Of a stretch of 64,000 nucleotides of DNA, positions 34,847 to 42,753 are shown one piece after another. The stretch comes from Saccharomonospora xinjiangensis XJ-54. Lineage in GTDB: Bacteria > Actinomycetota > Actinomycetes > Mycobacteriales > Pseudonocardiaceae. The stretch is taken from NCBI RefSeq assembly GCF_000258175.1, contig NZ_JH636049.1, forward strand, positions 4,131,482 through 4,195,481, in the 5' to 3' direction. The translations under genes were made by a program, and so were the position numbers. Below the pieces are notes generated by a model that was not told where the DNA came from, searched no databases, and saw only the letters and a program-made list of their open reading frames with translations. Position 1 is the first letter of the stretch. Each line of letters begins with the position of its first letter.

Positions 34847-36619
34847 TCACCGCAGGAATTCGCGGGTGTCCATCCCGGTCCTGCGGCGAGTGGCTGCGCG
34901 GGTGGCGAGGCGCCGCACCAGCACGAACGGAACGGTGAACGCGGCGATGGGCACAGCCTGCGCGTAGACGAGCGGCTCGTTGGCCGGTGCGCCCAGCAGC
35001 AGGAAGAGCGCCACGGGCAACGCGGGAAGCGCGAGGCCGATCACGAAGCCGAACCGGTCGAGCAGATCGCGCCCGGACATCGACCCCAGCAGCACGAACA
35101 TCAGCACTGCCGACACTGGCCAGAAGATCACGAGACTCGCCGAGCTCATGGCGTACACGTCGAGAACCGGCTGCAACAGGAAATAGGTCACCCAGCTTGC
35201 CAGCGGAACGGCGAATTGCGGCGTTCCGCCAAGCAACTCGCCGGTGGTGCGTCTGCCGATAGCGATGTCGGCAACCGCGAGCAGAGCCAGGGGCGCGAGT
35301 GCGTGTCCCGCGAACACGGTTACGGTGTCGAATGGGTCGAGCAGGTTGTCGTACGGCACCCAGCGGACGGTGATCAGTGCGGGGAGCAGGAACCCGAGCG
35401 TCATCGCGCCCCACAGCCGGGTGCGCTCGGTGCGGAAGGGACGGAGCAACACGGTCAGCGCTGTGATCACCAGCGGCACCAGTTCGGTCAACGCGAGATC
35501 TTCCAGCGGCACCGGTGCATCGATGGTCTTGTTGAGCAGGAGGGCCACCCCGTAGCCCGCCGCGCCCGCGAGCGCCGCCCCGAGCGCGAACCCGTTGGGC
35601 AACGGTCCGGTGTTTCGCACCCCGCCATCCACGGTGGAGGCGGGACGTCGGCCGGGTGATTTCGGCCGAACCGCTGAAGTGCGCGGAGCCGGTTTCGCCG
35701 CCACCGCAGGGGGCGGTGTCGCCGTGGTGCGCGGGGACTTCAGCACCGGGCTGGTCGGCTCCGCCGATGGCAGCGTGGTGGTCGCCGCTGTGGCGGTGGT
35801 GATGGCGGTGGTGGGGGTGTGGTCGGGGGTGAGTGTGTCGAGGAGTTGGGCGGCGGTGGGGCGTCCGGTGGGGTCTTTGCTGAAGCAGGGGTCGAGCACC
35901 ACGCGCAGGGCCGGGGGGACGTCGTCGAGGTGGGGTTGGCCGTGGGCGACGGCGTAGAGGATCGAGGAGATGGAGCCGGTGCCGAAGGGGCCCTTGCCGG
36001 TCGCCGCGTAGACCAGGACTCCGGCGAGGGAGAAGATGTCGCTGGCGGGGCCGATGTCGGAGGCTTCGATTTGTTCGGGGGACATGTATCCGGGCGTGCC
36101 GATGGCGACGCCGGTGGCGGTGAGGGTGGTCTGGTCGAGGACTCGGGAGATGCCGAAGTCGATGACTCTGGGGCCGTCGTTGGAGATGAGGATGTTGCCG
36201 GGTTTGAGGTCGCGGTGGATGACGCCTGCCTCGTGCACGGAGACGAGGGCTTCGGCGAGTGCGGCTGCCAGTTCCCGGACTTCGTTCTCGGGTAGTGGTC
36301 CTCTGCTCTGGACGTGTTCGGCGAGGGTGGGGCCTTCGATGTATTCGGTGGCGACCCACGGCCGGGCCGCGTCAGGGTCGGCGTCCACGACACCAGCGGT
36401 CCAGAAGCTGCCGACCTTGCGCATGTTCGCGATCTCGTGGCGGAACCGGTCGCGGAAGGTGGCCTCTTCTGCCAGTCCCGCGGACACGAGTTTGACCGCG
36501 ACCCGCCGCCCGCCGCGGGAGCGGCCGAGGTAGACGGTGCCCATGGCACCGGACCCGAGGCGGCCCACCAGTGTGTAGTCGCCGACGCGGGCAGGGTCGT
36601 CCTCGGTCAGTGGTCGCAC
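34847..36619 (-). CDS. Membrane-bound Ser/Thr protein kinase
   Basis: A 590-aa Hanks-type kinase. The kinase domain spans about 14-265: GSGAMG loop, Lys43, HRDLKPGN catalytic loop, DFGISR and GTPGYMSPE. A Thr/Pro-rich linker follows, then about seven hydrophobic helices instead of the single helix plus PASTA repeats of PknB. The GTG at 36619 has a G-run eight bases upstream. The polytopic C-terminus could sense membrane state or a small ligand. It is convergent with hisS with only 13 bases between. Confidence 0.88.
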   Translation of the reverse strand: MRPLTEDDPARVGDYTLVGRLGSGAMGTVYLGRSRGGRRVAVKLVSAGLAEEATFRDRFRHEIANMRKVGSFWTAGVVDADPDAARPWVATEYIEGPTLAEHVQSRGPLPENEVRELAAALAEALVSVHEAGVIHRDLKPGNILISNDGPRVIDFGISRVLDQTTLTATGVAIGTPGYMSPEQIEASDIGPASDIFSLAGVLVYAATGKGPFGTGSISSILYAVAHGQPHLDDVPPALRVVLDPCFSKDPTGRPTAAQLLDTLTPDHTPTTAITTATAATTTLPSAEPTSPVLKSPRTTATPPPAVAAKPAPRTSAVRPKSPGRRPASTVDGGVRNTGPLPNGFALGAALAGAAGYGVALLLNKTIDAPVPLEDLALTELVPLVITALTVLLRPFRTERTRLWGAMTLGFLLPALITVRWVPYDNLLDPFDTVTVFAGHALAPLALLAVADIAIGRRTTGELLGGTPQFAVPLASWVTYFLLQPVLDVYAMSSASLVIFWPVSAVLMFVLLGSMSGRDLLDRFGFVIGLALPALPVALFLLLGAPANEPLVYAQAVPIAAFTVPFVLVRRLATRAATRRRTGMDTREFLR

Positions 36620-36668
36620 AGCACCCCCCCGGCCAGCGTGATGGATGCGACGCAGCGTAGCCGATGAG

Positions 36669-36693
36669 ATACCCATCACCTATGGGGACACCC
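36669..36693 (-). promoter_or_regulatory. Possible stress-sigma promoter of the kinase gene
   Basis: On the minus strand GGGT, 15 bases, then GGGTAT fits the loose Streptomyces SigB pattern GNNT-N(14-16)-GGGTAY. It would give a leader of about 40 bases. The -35 element is weaker than in the two promoters near 27 kb. Confidence 0.35.
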
Positions 36694-36720
36694 GCTCACG
36701 CCGACCATCCCCGCCTCGAC

Positions 36721-36745
36721 GTGCCGTGCCGTGCCGTGCCGTGCC
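36721..36745. repeat. Pentanucleotide repeat (GTGCC)5
   Basis: Five perfect copies of GTGCC, followed by further G-rich short repeats. It is non-coding and could vary by slippage. Confidence 0.8.
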
Positions 36746-36923
36746 GAGGCGGGGTGGCGGGGTGGCTGGGTGGCTGTCGGAGCGCCCGGAGTCGCTGGGC
36801 GCCATCAGGTTCGAACGACACGATCCCCTGCCGCTCCCGCCGGCAGTGCGGGAGCTTCGACGCCCCGGCCGGCGTGCGACTGGGGTGTGGCGTTGACCGG
36901 ATCGGGGCCTCACAGCCGTGGGT

Positions 36924-38306
36924 TCACGCGGCCGTTCGTGTGGAGGTATCGGGCAGCGCCGCCGGTGAAGTCGTAGATCGCGAGTGTCTGGTGTCCTCCA
37001 GCGGATCGGCCGGTGGCATCAGGAACCGCGTCTCGCTCACGGGGAGCAGCTCGTAGGTGATTCTGCTTAGCCTGTGAAGGAACTCCGCCTGCATCCGTTC
37101 GAGGTCGAAGGTCAGGAACAGTGTCCTCCCCTCTGCCCACACCTCATAGCGGGTTCCGGGACGCCCGTAGCAGCCTTCGTACCGGGCGAGGTCGAGGTTC
37201 AGCGCCGGGTTCGAAGCAGGCAGATCGGGGATCGTGACCGCGTTGAGGTCGGACAGGATCTCGTTGAACACCGCGCGGTAGACACTGTCCCTCGGCCCGC
37301 CGTTGGTCAGCATCGTGATGGCGATGTCCGAATCGGGCAGTACCCGCAGCCGAGCGTTCTGCCCGATCGTGCTGCCGTCGGGGGCGTAGACGGTCTCGCC
37401 GTGCCAGTCACCCACGATGAGGCCGAGCGCCCATTCCGGACCGAGCAGGTACGGGTCGGGGACCGGCACCCTCGACCGCATCATCTCCCTGACGCTGCCT
37501 GCCGACACGATCCGCTGCCCGTTCGGCGCCGTTCCCCCGGTGAGGAGAAGGTGCGCCAAGGCAAGCACCTCCCTGGCAGTCGAGGTGACGGCACCGCTGG
37601 GGCCGAAGGCACGCGGCAGGTAGTCCACCGGTGTCACGATGGGACCTTCTTCCAGCGACCGGATCACGTGCCCCGTGGCGGCCCTGGTCTCGTCCACGTG
37701 CTCGCGCCTGGTGCTCGTGCTGGTCAGACCCATGGGATCGAATAGCCGATGCCGCACGATGTCGTCCCAGCATTCACCGTCGATCACCTCCATGATCCGG
37801 GCGAGGATCGCGTAGCCGAGCGCCACGCTGTAGCCATGGGTGTGGCCCAGCGGGAACACCTGGGGCGCGTCGGCGATGTTCGCGACCATGCGTTCGTAGA
37901 CGTCGTCGTCCTCGCCGGGATCGCCGTAGTCCTCCTCAATGCCGTTGGTGTGGTTCAGCAGGTGGCGAGGGGTGACGTCGGCGCTCGTCACAGGGTCGGC
38001 CACCGTGAAGTCCGGAAGGTAGGCACGCGCGGGCGCGTCCAGATCGACGGTTCCCTCATCGACGTGTTGCAGGAAAGCCAGTGCGGTCCAGGTCTTGGTC
38101 ATCGAGCCGCACTGGTAGACGGTGCTGGGCGTCGCGGGTTCCCCTGTCTCCACGTCGGTGATCCCGCACGCGAACTCGGTGAGCTGTCCGTGGTGCAGGA
38201 TCCCGATCGCGGCGTTCGGGATACCCGACTCCGTAAGGAGTTCGGTGACCCTGGCCTTGATCCGGGACACGTCGGCAGGCGGGGAGGTCGTCATCGTCGT
38301 CGTCAT
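36924..38306 (-). CDS. Beta-lactamase-fold serine hydrolase, variant motifs
   Basis: A 460-aa cytoplasmic protein (no signal peptide) of the class C/esterase EstB type. SxxK is present as SMTK. The second motif, normally YSN, reads YSV in HGYSVALGYAI, and the region where HxG is expected reads DGSTIGQNARL. A C-terminal lipocalin-like portion (about 365-440) is typical of this esterase group. It overlaps the upstream small gene by four bases; an ATG at 38294 is an alternative start. Confidence 0.8.
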   Translation of the reverse strand: MTTTMTTSPPADVSRIKARVTELLTESGIPNAAIGILHHGQLTEFACGITDVETGEPATPSTVYQCGSMTKTWTALAFLQHVDEGTVDLDAPARAYLPDFTVADPVTSADVTPRHLLNHTNGIEEDYGDPGEDDDVYERMVANIADAPQVFPLGHTHGYSVALGYAILARIMEVIDGECWDDIVRHRLFDPMGLTSTSTRREHVDETRAATGHVIRSLEEGPIVTPVDYLPRAFGPSGAVTSTAREVLALAHLLLTGGTAPNGQRIVSAGSVREMMRSRVPVPDPYLLGPEWALGLIVGDWHGETVYAPDGSTIGQNARLRVLPDSDIAITMLTNGGPRDSVYRAVFNEILSDLNAVTIPDLPASNPALNLDLARYEGCYGRPGTRYEVWAEGRTLFLTFDLERMQAEFLHRLSRITYELLPVSETRFLMPPADPLEDTRHSRSTTSPAALPDTSTRTAA

Positions 38307-38572
38307 CGGGGAAGCCCGACCGCGTTCGCGGCGTCGGCCTCGAAGTACGCCGTTGTGGCGTAGTCGCCCGCGTGCTCCTCGAAGAAGCGTTCGACGTCCT
38401 CAAGGGACTCATGGGTGAGAATGTTCACCGCCTTGCCGCCGTCCTTGCTCGCCACGGCCACCTTCCACCTCGCGTCCTTCGGGAGCGCCGTGTGTGCCTT
38501 CTTCAATGCGCCCCAGAACCTGTCCTGGTCCGTGACTGTGGGCAGGTTGACCCGCGAGGACCGCGAGCGCAT
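38303..38572 (-). CDS. Small conserved-looking hypothetical protein
   Basis: About 89 aa. The core RFWGALKKAHTAL and DARWKVAVASKDGGKAVNILTHESLEDVERFFEEHAG has good coding character, and the stop overlaps the serine hydrolase start (ATGA). No family is recognised. The start is uncertain: the ATG at 38572 is used, but this makes its 5' end overlap the divergent HTH gene by about 40 bases, so the true start may be shorter. Confidence 0.55.
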   Translation of the reverse strand: MRSRSSRVNLPTVTDQDRFWGALKKAHTALPKDARWKVAVASKDGGKAVNILTHESLEDVERFFEEHAGDYATTAYFEADAANAVGLPR

Positions 38573-39371
38573 CGCGGCATGGCTGGCCGAAGGGCTCGGC
38601 TTCGCCGAGATCGGCCGACGGCTCGGACGGCCGACATCCACGATCAGCCGTGAGGTGGCGCGCAACAGCGCGAAGGATGGCTACCTGGCCGAGGTCGCTC
38701 AGCGAGCCTCGGGCCACCGTGCCCGCAGGCACAAGCCGGTGCGGCCCGCCGAGGAGACGAGCGAGCAGCCGCCCGAAGCGATACGCGGCTTCGTTGACCG
38801 CTTCGCGAGTCTCCTGACCGCGACCGGCCTGCCACGGATGACCGCCCGCGTGTTCGTCTGCCTCCTCACAGCCGACGCGGACGGTCTGACCGCAGCCGAC
38901 CTGGTGCGCAGACTCCAGGTCAGCCCGGCCTCGGTGTCCAAGTCCATCGGCTACCTCGAAGCCATGGACCTGGTTCTTCGGCAGCAGGATCGAGGTGGGC
39001 GCAGGGAGCGGTATCTCATCGACGACGACGTCTGGCTTCGGGCATGGCGGACCGACACCGGCGCACACGGCGAGATCGCGACCGCCGCACGACAGGGCGT
39101 CGAGATCGTCGGCGCCGACACAACCGCAGGGGCCCGGCTCGCCACGATGGGCCGGTTCTTCGCCAGGCTCAGCGAGCAGATGAGCGGCAGCACCTTCGCC
39201 GAGCCAGTCGCCGACGACGTGCTGACCGTCTTCGCCGCACTCGTGCATGCCGGTCGGCCGCTCACTCCCGAGACGCTGGCCCGCGCACTCGGCTGGCCTC
39301 GGGACAGGGTGGGTGGGGCTCTCGACACGATCCGAAACCGGCCGGCCGTCGCCGACCCCCTCGCCCTGTGA
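38532..39371 (+). CDS. HTH regulator with IS30-like and winged-helix domains
   Basis: A 279-aa regulator. Residues 1-45 contain an IS30-like HTH (LTREDRERIAAWLAEGLGFAEIGRRLGRPTSTISREVARN), then a basic linker, then a MarR/GbsR-like winged helix (LLTADADGLTAADLVRRLQVSPASVSKSIGYLE). The C-terminal 100 residues may bind a ligand. GTG at 38532 or 38538 is the start. It is divergent from, and slightly overlaps, the small gene and serine hydrolase, which it may regulate. Confidence 0.8.
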   Translation: MTVGRLTREDRERIAAWLAEGLGFAEIGRRLGRPTSTISREVARNSAKDGYLAEVAQRASGHRARRHKPVRPAEETSEQPPEAIRGFVDRFASLLTATGLPRMTARVFVCLLTADADGLTAADLVRRLQVSPASVSKSIGYLEAMDLVLRQQDRGGRRERYLIDDDVWLRAWRTDTGAHGEIATAARQGVEIVGADTTAGARLATMGRFFARLSEQMSGSTFAEPVADDVLTVFAALVHAGRPLTPETLARALGWPRDRVGGALDTIRNRPAVADPLAL

Positions 39372-39421
39372 GTCGTGGAACCCGGGGCCTACACCGTCAC
39401 GGCGTGCCCTGACCGGCTGAG

Positions 39422-39447
39422 CCCCGAGCAACGTGACGCGCTCGGGG
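39422..39447. terminator. Bidirectional hairpin
   Basis: CCCCGAGC and GCTCGGGG form a perfect 8-bp stem with a 10-base loop between the convergent HTH regulator and ankyrin genes. Confidence 0.65.
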
Positions 39448-39453
39448 TGTGAG

Positions 39454-40785
39454 TCACGCGGTCTCCCTGCTGAGGCGTTCGGCGACGGGCTCGTAGTTGG
39501 CGTGACCGTGTTCGGCCCAGAACCGGGCCCGGCTCAAGGCTGTGGCGCCGTCGTCGTCCGGGGTGTCGCGAACTCCGTGCCTCAACAACACCTCCGCCAA
39601 CTCCAGCAGTACGTCGCCGGGTACCTCCTTCTCGTCGTAGCCGGTGTCGTTGACGAGCGCGCGCAGGGCACCGTCCGCAGAGGTCCCCGAGGCGAGCAGG
39701 AATCGCACCACGTTCACCCGCGTCCGCAGGTCGGCCGGGGAACCGAGCGGCAGATTGCGGAGCAAGGCATGCACGGAGGCGTCGCGTAACGACGCGCTGC
39801 GCGCGCCGTGATCGAGGAGGAATCGGATCTTCTCCTCCGGGTACGGCAGGGTCCGGACAGCCAGGTCCAGCAGGGTGGCTCCGATGAGGTTCGTCGCGTT
39901 CACCGGCGCTCCGGCTGCGACCAACACGCGCAGGATGTCCCAGTGCGCGCCCTTCTCGATGCCGTCAGCCGACGGCCGGACGAGATCCGCCTCCAGCGCC
40001 GCGAAGTGCGCCGCGTTGCCGTATTCGGCCTGGAGCCGGGGATCGGCACCGGCGGCCAGGAGCGCGGACACGGCATCGACGTGCCGGTACGCCGCAGCCA
40101 CATGCAGCGGGGTCATGCCGCGTTCGTCGAGTGCGTTGACGTCCGCTCCACCGGCGAGAGCGGCCTCGATCGCTGCCACGTCACCACGACGGCAGGCATC
40201 GGAGAGCTCACCGTCCTGCTCGCCGACGGGCTGAAGTTCCACGATCGCGTAGGCCTCTTCGTGATGCGGAGGAGCCGCACTGAGCAGGAACCGGAACCGC
40301 GCGCCGGGGAACCGGACGACCGCGCGCCCGAGGTAGTGATCGTCGGTGAAATTCTCCTCGACGAGATCCATCGGAGCGTGGTACCCGAGCAGGACGTAGG
40401 CGAGGATCCTGCGACGCGGCGACCGGATCTCGCGCAGTAGCGGGACGAAAGGCAAATCGTTCTCGTCCAGCCATTCCTCGTAGTCGAGTTCGTCCACATC
40501 GGAATCGCGGTATTCGCCGACCAGCTCGTCCGGATCGTCGTCGTAGCGGTCGGCGAACGTGGCGGCCACCGCGTCGAGGGCGTCGTAGAGCGAACTCGCC
40601 TCGCCCGTCACGGCGCCGAGTGAGTCGCCTTCGTCTTCGAGGACATCCTCCTCAAGGTCGTCGAGGTCATGGGGTTCGAAGTCCCCGGTGTATTCGACGA
40701 CGACGTAGCGACCACCGCACAACTCCGCCCTGCGCTGTCCGGAGTCCGCTTCCACCAGGCAACGCAGGATTTCTTCCAGATCCAT
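39454..40785 (-). CDS. Ankyrin-repeat protein with acidic N-terminal domain
   Basis: A 443-aa soluble protein. Residues 1-190 are unusually acidic (DLDDLEEDVLEDEGD and DSDVDELDYEEWLDEND) with YVVVEYTGDFEP near the start; this part is unassigned. From about 190 there are three or four ankyrin repeats (DERGMTPLHVAAAYRHVDAV is the clearest). The ATG at 40785 was chosen because upstream sequence is of different character. Ankyrin proteins beside unrelated genes can act as immunity or scaffold proteins, but no partner is visible. Confidence 0.75.
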   Translation of the reverse strand: MDLEEILRCLVEADSGQRRAELCGGRYVVVEYTGDFEPHDLDDLEEDVLEDEGDSLGAVTGEASSLYDALDAVAATFADRYDDDPDELVGEYRDSDVDELDYEEWLDENDLPFVPLLREIRSPRRRILAYVLLGYHAPMDLVEENFTDDHYLGRAVVRFPGARFRFLLSAAPPHHEEAYAIVELQPVGEQDGELSDACRRGDVAAIEAALAGGADVNALDERGMTPLHVAAAYRHVDAVSALLAAGADPRLQAEYGNAAHFAALEADLVRPSADGIEKGAHWDILRVLVAAGAPVNATNLIGATLLDLAVRTLPYPEEKIRFLLDHGARSASLRDASVHALLRNLPLGSPADLRTRVNVVRFLLASGTSADGALRALVNDTGYDEKEVPGDVLLELAEVLLRHGVRDTPDDDGATALSRARFWAEHGHANYEPVAERLSRETA

Positions 40786-41031
40786 GGAGTGATCTTGGCA
40801 GAGGCGTGTGACAGTGCCGCACCGGTTGGCTCGCCTCATCGGCTGGCCCACGGGTACGACATCGTCACTGTGGAGGTCGCCGGCACACCGCGCCGGTGCG
40901 CGCCGGATGTTCCACTGGCACAGCGCCCTCGGAATCGATCGACAAGGCCCTCGCGGAGGCCGCTCAGTCGTTGCCGTGATCCCGCCGCTGTCACGGGTAC
41001 CCCGCAAGCGATATGCGGAGGGAGAACGGCC

Positions 41032-41241
41032 ATGACGGAGTTCAAGAAGGGCGATCGGGTGCGGTGGGACGCGGGCAACCAGAGTTCGGTCGGCACCGTC
41101 GAGGAGAAGATCACCTCGGAAACCCGGGCAGCGGGGCGCACGGTCAGGGCGTCGGAGGAACACCCGCAGTATCTGGTGCGCAGCGAGAAGACCGGCAGGA
41201 CGGCCGTGCATCACCCTGACAAGCTGCACAAGGCCGACTGA
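41032..41241 (+). CDS. DUF2945-like (HVA1) small protein
   Basis: A 69-aa protein with KKGDRVRWDAGNQSSVGTVEEKI and YLVRSEKTGRTAVHHPDKL, the pattern of the Tudor-like DUF2945/HVA1 family. GGAGAA precedes the ATG. A GGGTAC lies about 32 bases upstream, which could be a stress-sigma -10, but the -35 is poor. Confidence 0.8.
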   Translation: MTEFKKGDRVRWDAGNQSSVGTVEEKITSETRAAGRTVRASEEHPQYLVRSEKTGRTAVHHPDKLHKAD

Positions 41242-41247
41242 GGGCCT

Positions 41248-42519
41248 TCACGTCAGGAACGAGAACAGCGGACTGTCGGGCTCGACCCGCTCGATGCGGT
41301 GCGGCACCCGCCGCATGCGCTCCAGCATCGCGGCCAGGTTCTCCGCCGCACCGAGTTCGATGCCCACCAGCGCGGGCCCGGTCTCGCGGTTGTTGCGCTT
41401 CACGTACTCGAACAGCGTGATGTCGTCGTCCGGCCCGAGGACGTCGTCGAGGAACCGGCGCAGCGCCCCCGGCTCCTGGGGGAACTCGACCAGGAAGTAA
41501 TGCTTCTTGCCCTCGTGGATGAGGGCTCGCTCCACGATCTCGGCGTAGCGGCTGAGATCGTTGTTACCGCCGGAGAGTACGCACACCACGGTGGCGCCCT
41601 CCGGAAGGCCGAGGGCGTCGAGGCCCAGAGCCGCGGGTGCGAGGGCACCCGCGGGTTCGCTGATGACGCCGTCCGACTGGTAGAGGTCGAGCATCTCGAC
41701 ACAGATGCGGCCCTCCGGCACCGTGACGAGGCGCGGAGTGTGTCGCGCGGCAAGCGCGTGGGTGTGCTCGCCCACCATCCGCACGGCCGCGCCGTCCACG
41801 AAGGGATCGACCGTCTCCAGTGGCGTCGGCCCGCCGCGTTCCAGTGCCAGCGCCATGCTCGCCGCCCCCTGCGGCTCAGCGCCGACGATCGCCACGCCGG
41901 GATGCCGTTCCCGCAGCCAGGCGAGCGTGCCGCCGAGCAGGCCGCCACCTCCCACGGGGACGATCACCGCGTCCGGCGCGTATCCCAGCTGCTCGACGAT
42001 CTCCTTCGCCACGGTGCCCTGTCCCGCGATCGTGCGCGGGTCGTCGAAGGCGGGAATGAGCACAGCACCCGTGGTGACCGAGTGTGCGCGGGCCGCTGCC
42101 GCGGCGTCGTCGTAGGTCTCGCCTCCCACCACCACCTGCACGTGTTTGCCGCCGAGCCAGGCCACGCGCTGCCGCTTCTGCCTCGGTGTCGTCCTCGGCA
42201 GGTACACGCGCGCCTCGACGCCGAGAGCCGCCGCCGCGTACGCGACACCCTGGGCGTGGTTGCCCGCGCTGGCGCACACGACGCCCAGTGAGCGCTGCTC
42301 GTCGGACAGGCGGCTCATCAGGTTGTAGGCGCCCCGCACCTTGTAGGAACGGACGGAGTTGAGGTCCTCACGTTTGAGCCAGACGTCGAGACCGTGTTGC
42401 CGGGAAAGACGTTCGTTACGGTGCAGGGGCGTGGGTGGGATCACGTCGTCGAGTCGCCGGGCCGCCGCCTCGACGTCGGACGCGGTCACGGCCTGGCCCG
42501 TCGGAGTCTGCTCGGTCAC
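41248..42519 (-). CDS. ilvA: Threonine ammonia-lyase
   Basis: A 423-aa PLP enzyme that deaminates threonine to 2-oxobutanoate. The PLP Lys60 is in SVRSYKVRGAYN and the glycine loop is VGGGGLLGG. SGGNND is the usual late cofactor motif. The C-terminal 85 residues form an ACT-like domain (FLVEFPQEPGALRRFLDDV), so allosteric control is likely. Only six bases separate its stop from the convergent DUF2945-like gene. Confidence 0.93.
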   Translation of the reverse strand: MTEQTPTGQAVTASDVEAAARRLDDVIPPTPLHRNERLSRQHGLDVWLKREDLNSVRSYKVRGAYNLMSRLSDEQRSLGVVCASAGNHAQGVAYAAAALGVEARVYLPRTTPRQKRQRVAWLGGKHVQVVVGGETYDDAAAAARAHSVTTGAVLIPAFDDPRTIAGQGTVAKEIVEQLGYAPDAVIVPVGGGGLLGGTLAWLRERHPGVAIVGAEPQGAASMALALERGGPTPLETVDPFVDGAAVRMVGEHTHALAARHTPRLVTVPEGRICVEMLDLYQSDGVISEPAGALAPAALGLDALGLPEGATVVCVLSGGNNDLSRYAEIVERALIHEGKKHYFLVEFPQEPGALRRFLDDVLGPDDDITLFEYVKRNNRETGPALVGIELGAAENLAAMLERMRRVPHRIERVEPDSPLFSFLT

Positions 42520-42753
42520 GTCCCTCTCCCTGCGACTCGACGGCGTCGGCGCACCTCACCTGCTGTTTCTCACGCTAGCAGGGGCCAGGTCGCACCACGG
42601 CGGCGGTCGTGCCCACGGCGGGTGGCCGGTGACACGCGCACAGTGCCCACCCGGCCATGGGTTCGCCCACCGGAGGGGATACCGTGCCATGGCTGCGTCA
42701 GGCTCGGGTTGCGCGAGGCCGCTCGAGTAGGTAATTGGGAGGACCTTCCGGCG

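Larger units (their letters stand above)
36620..36923. other. Intergenic region with simple repeat
   Basis: This 304-base gap carries a candidate kinase promoter and a (GTGCC)5 run. No frame has convincing coding signals. Confidence 0.5.

Noticed and set aside
38641..38665. Longer start for the small minus-strand gene
   Set aside because: The extra residues are antisense to the HTH regulator and have no protein-like pattern.
40975..41000. Stress-sigma promoter before the DUF2945-like gene
   Set aside because: GGGTAC is present but no acceptable -35 element occurs at 14-17 bases, so it was not called.
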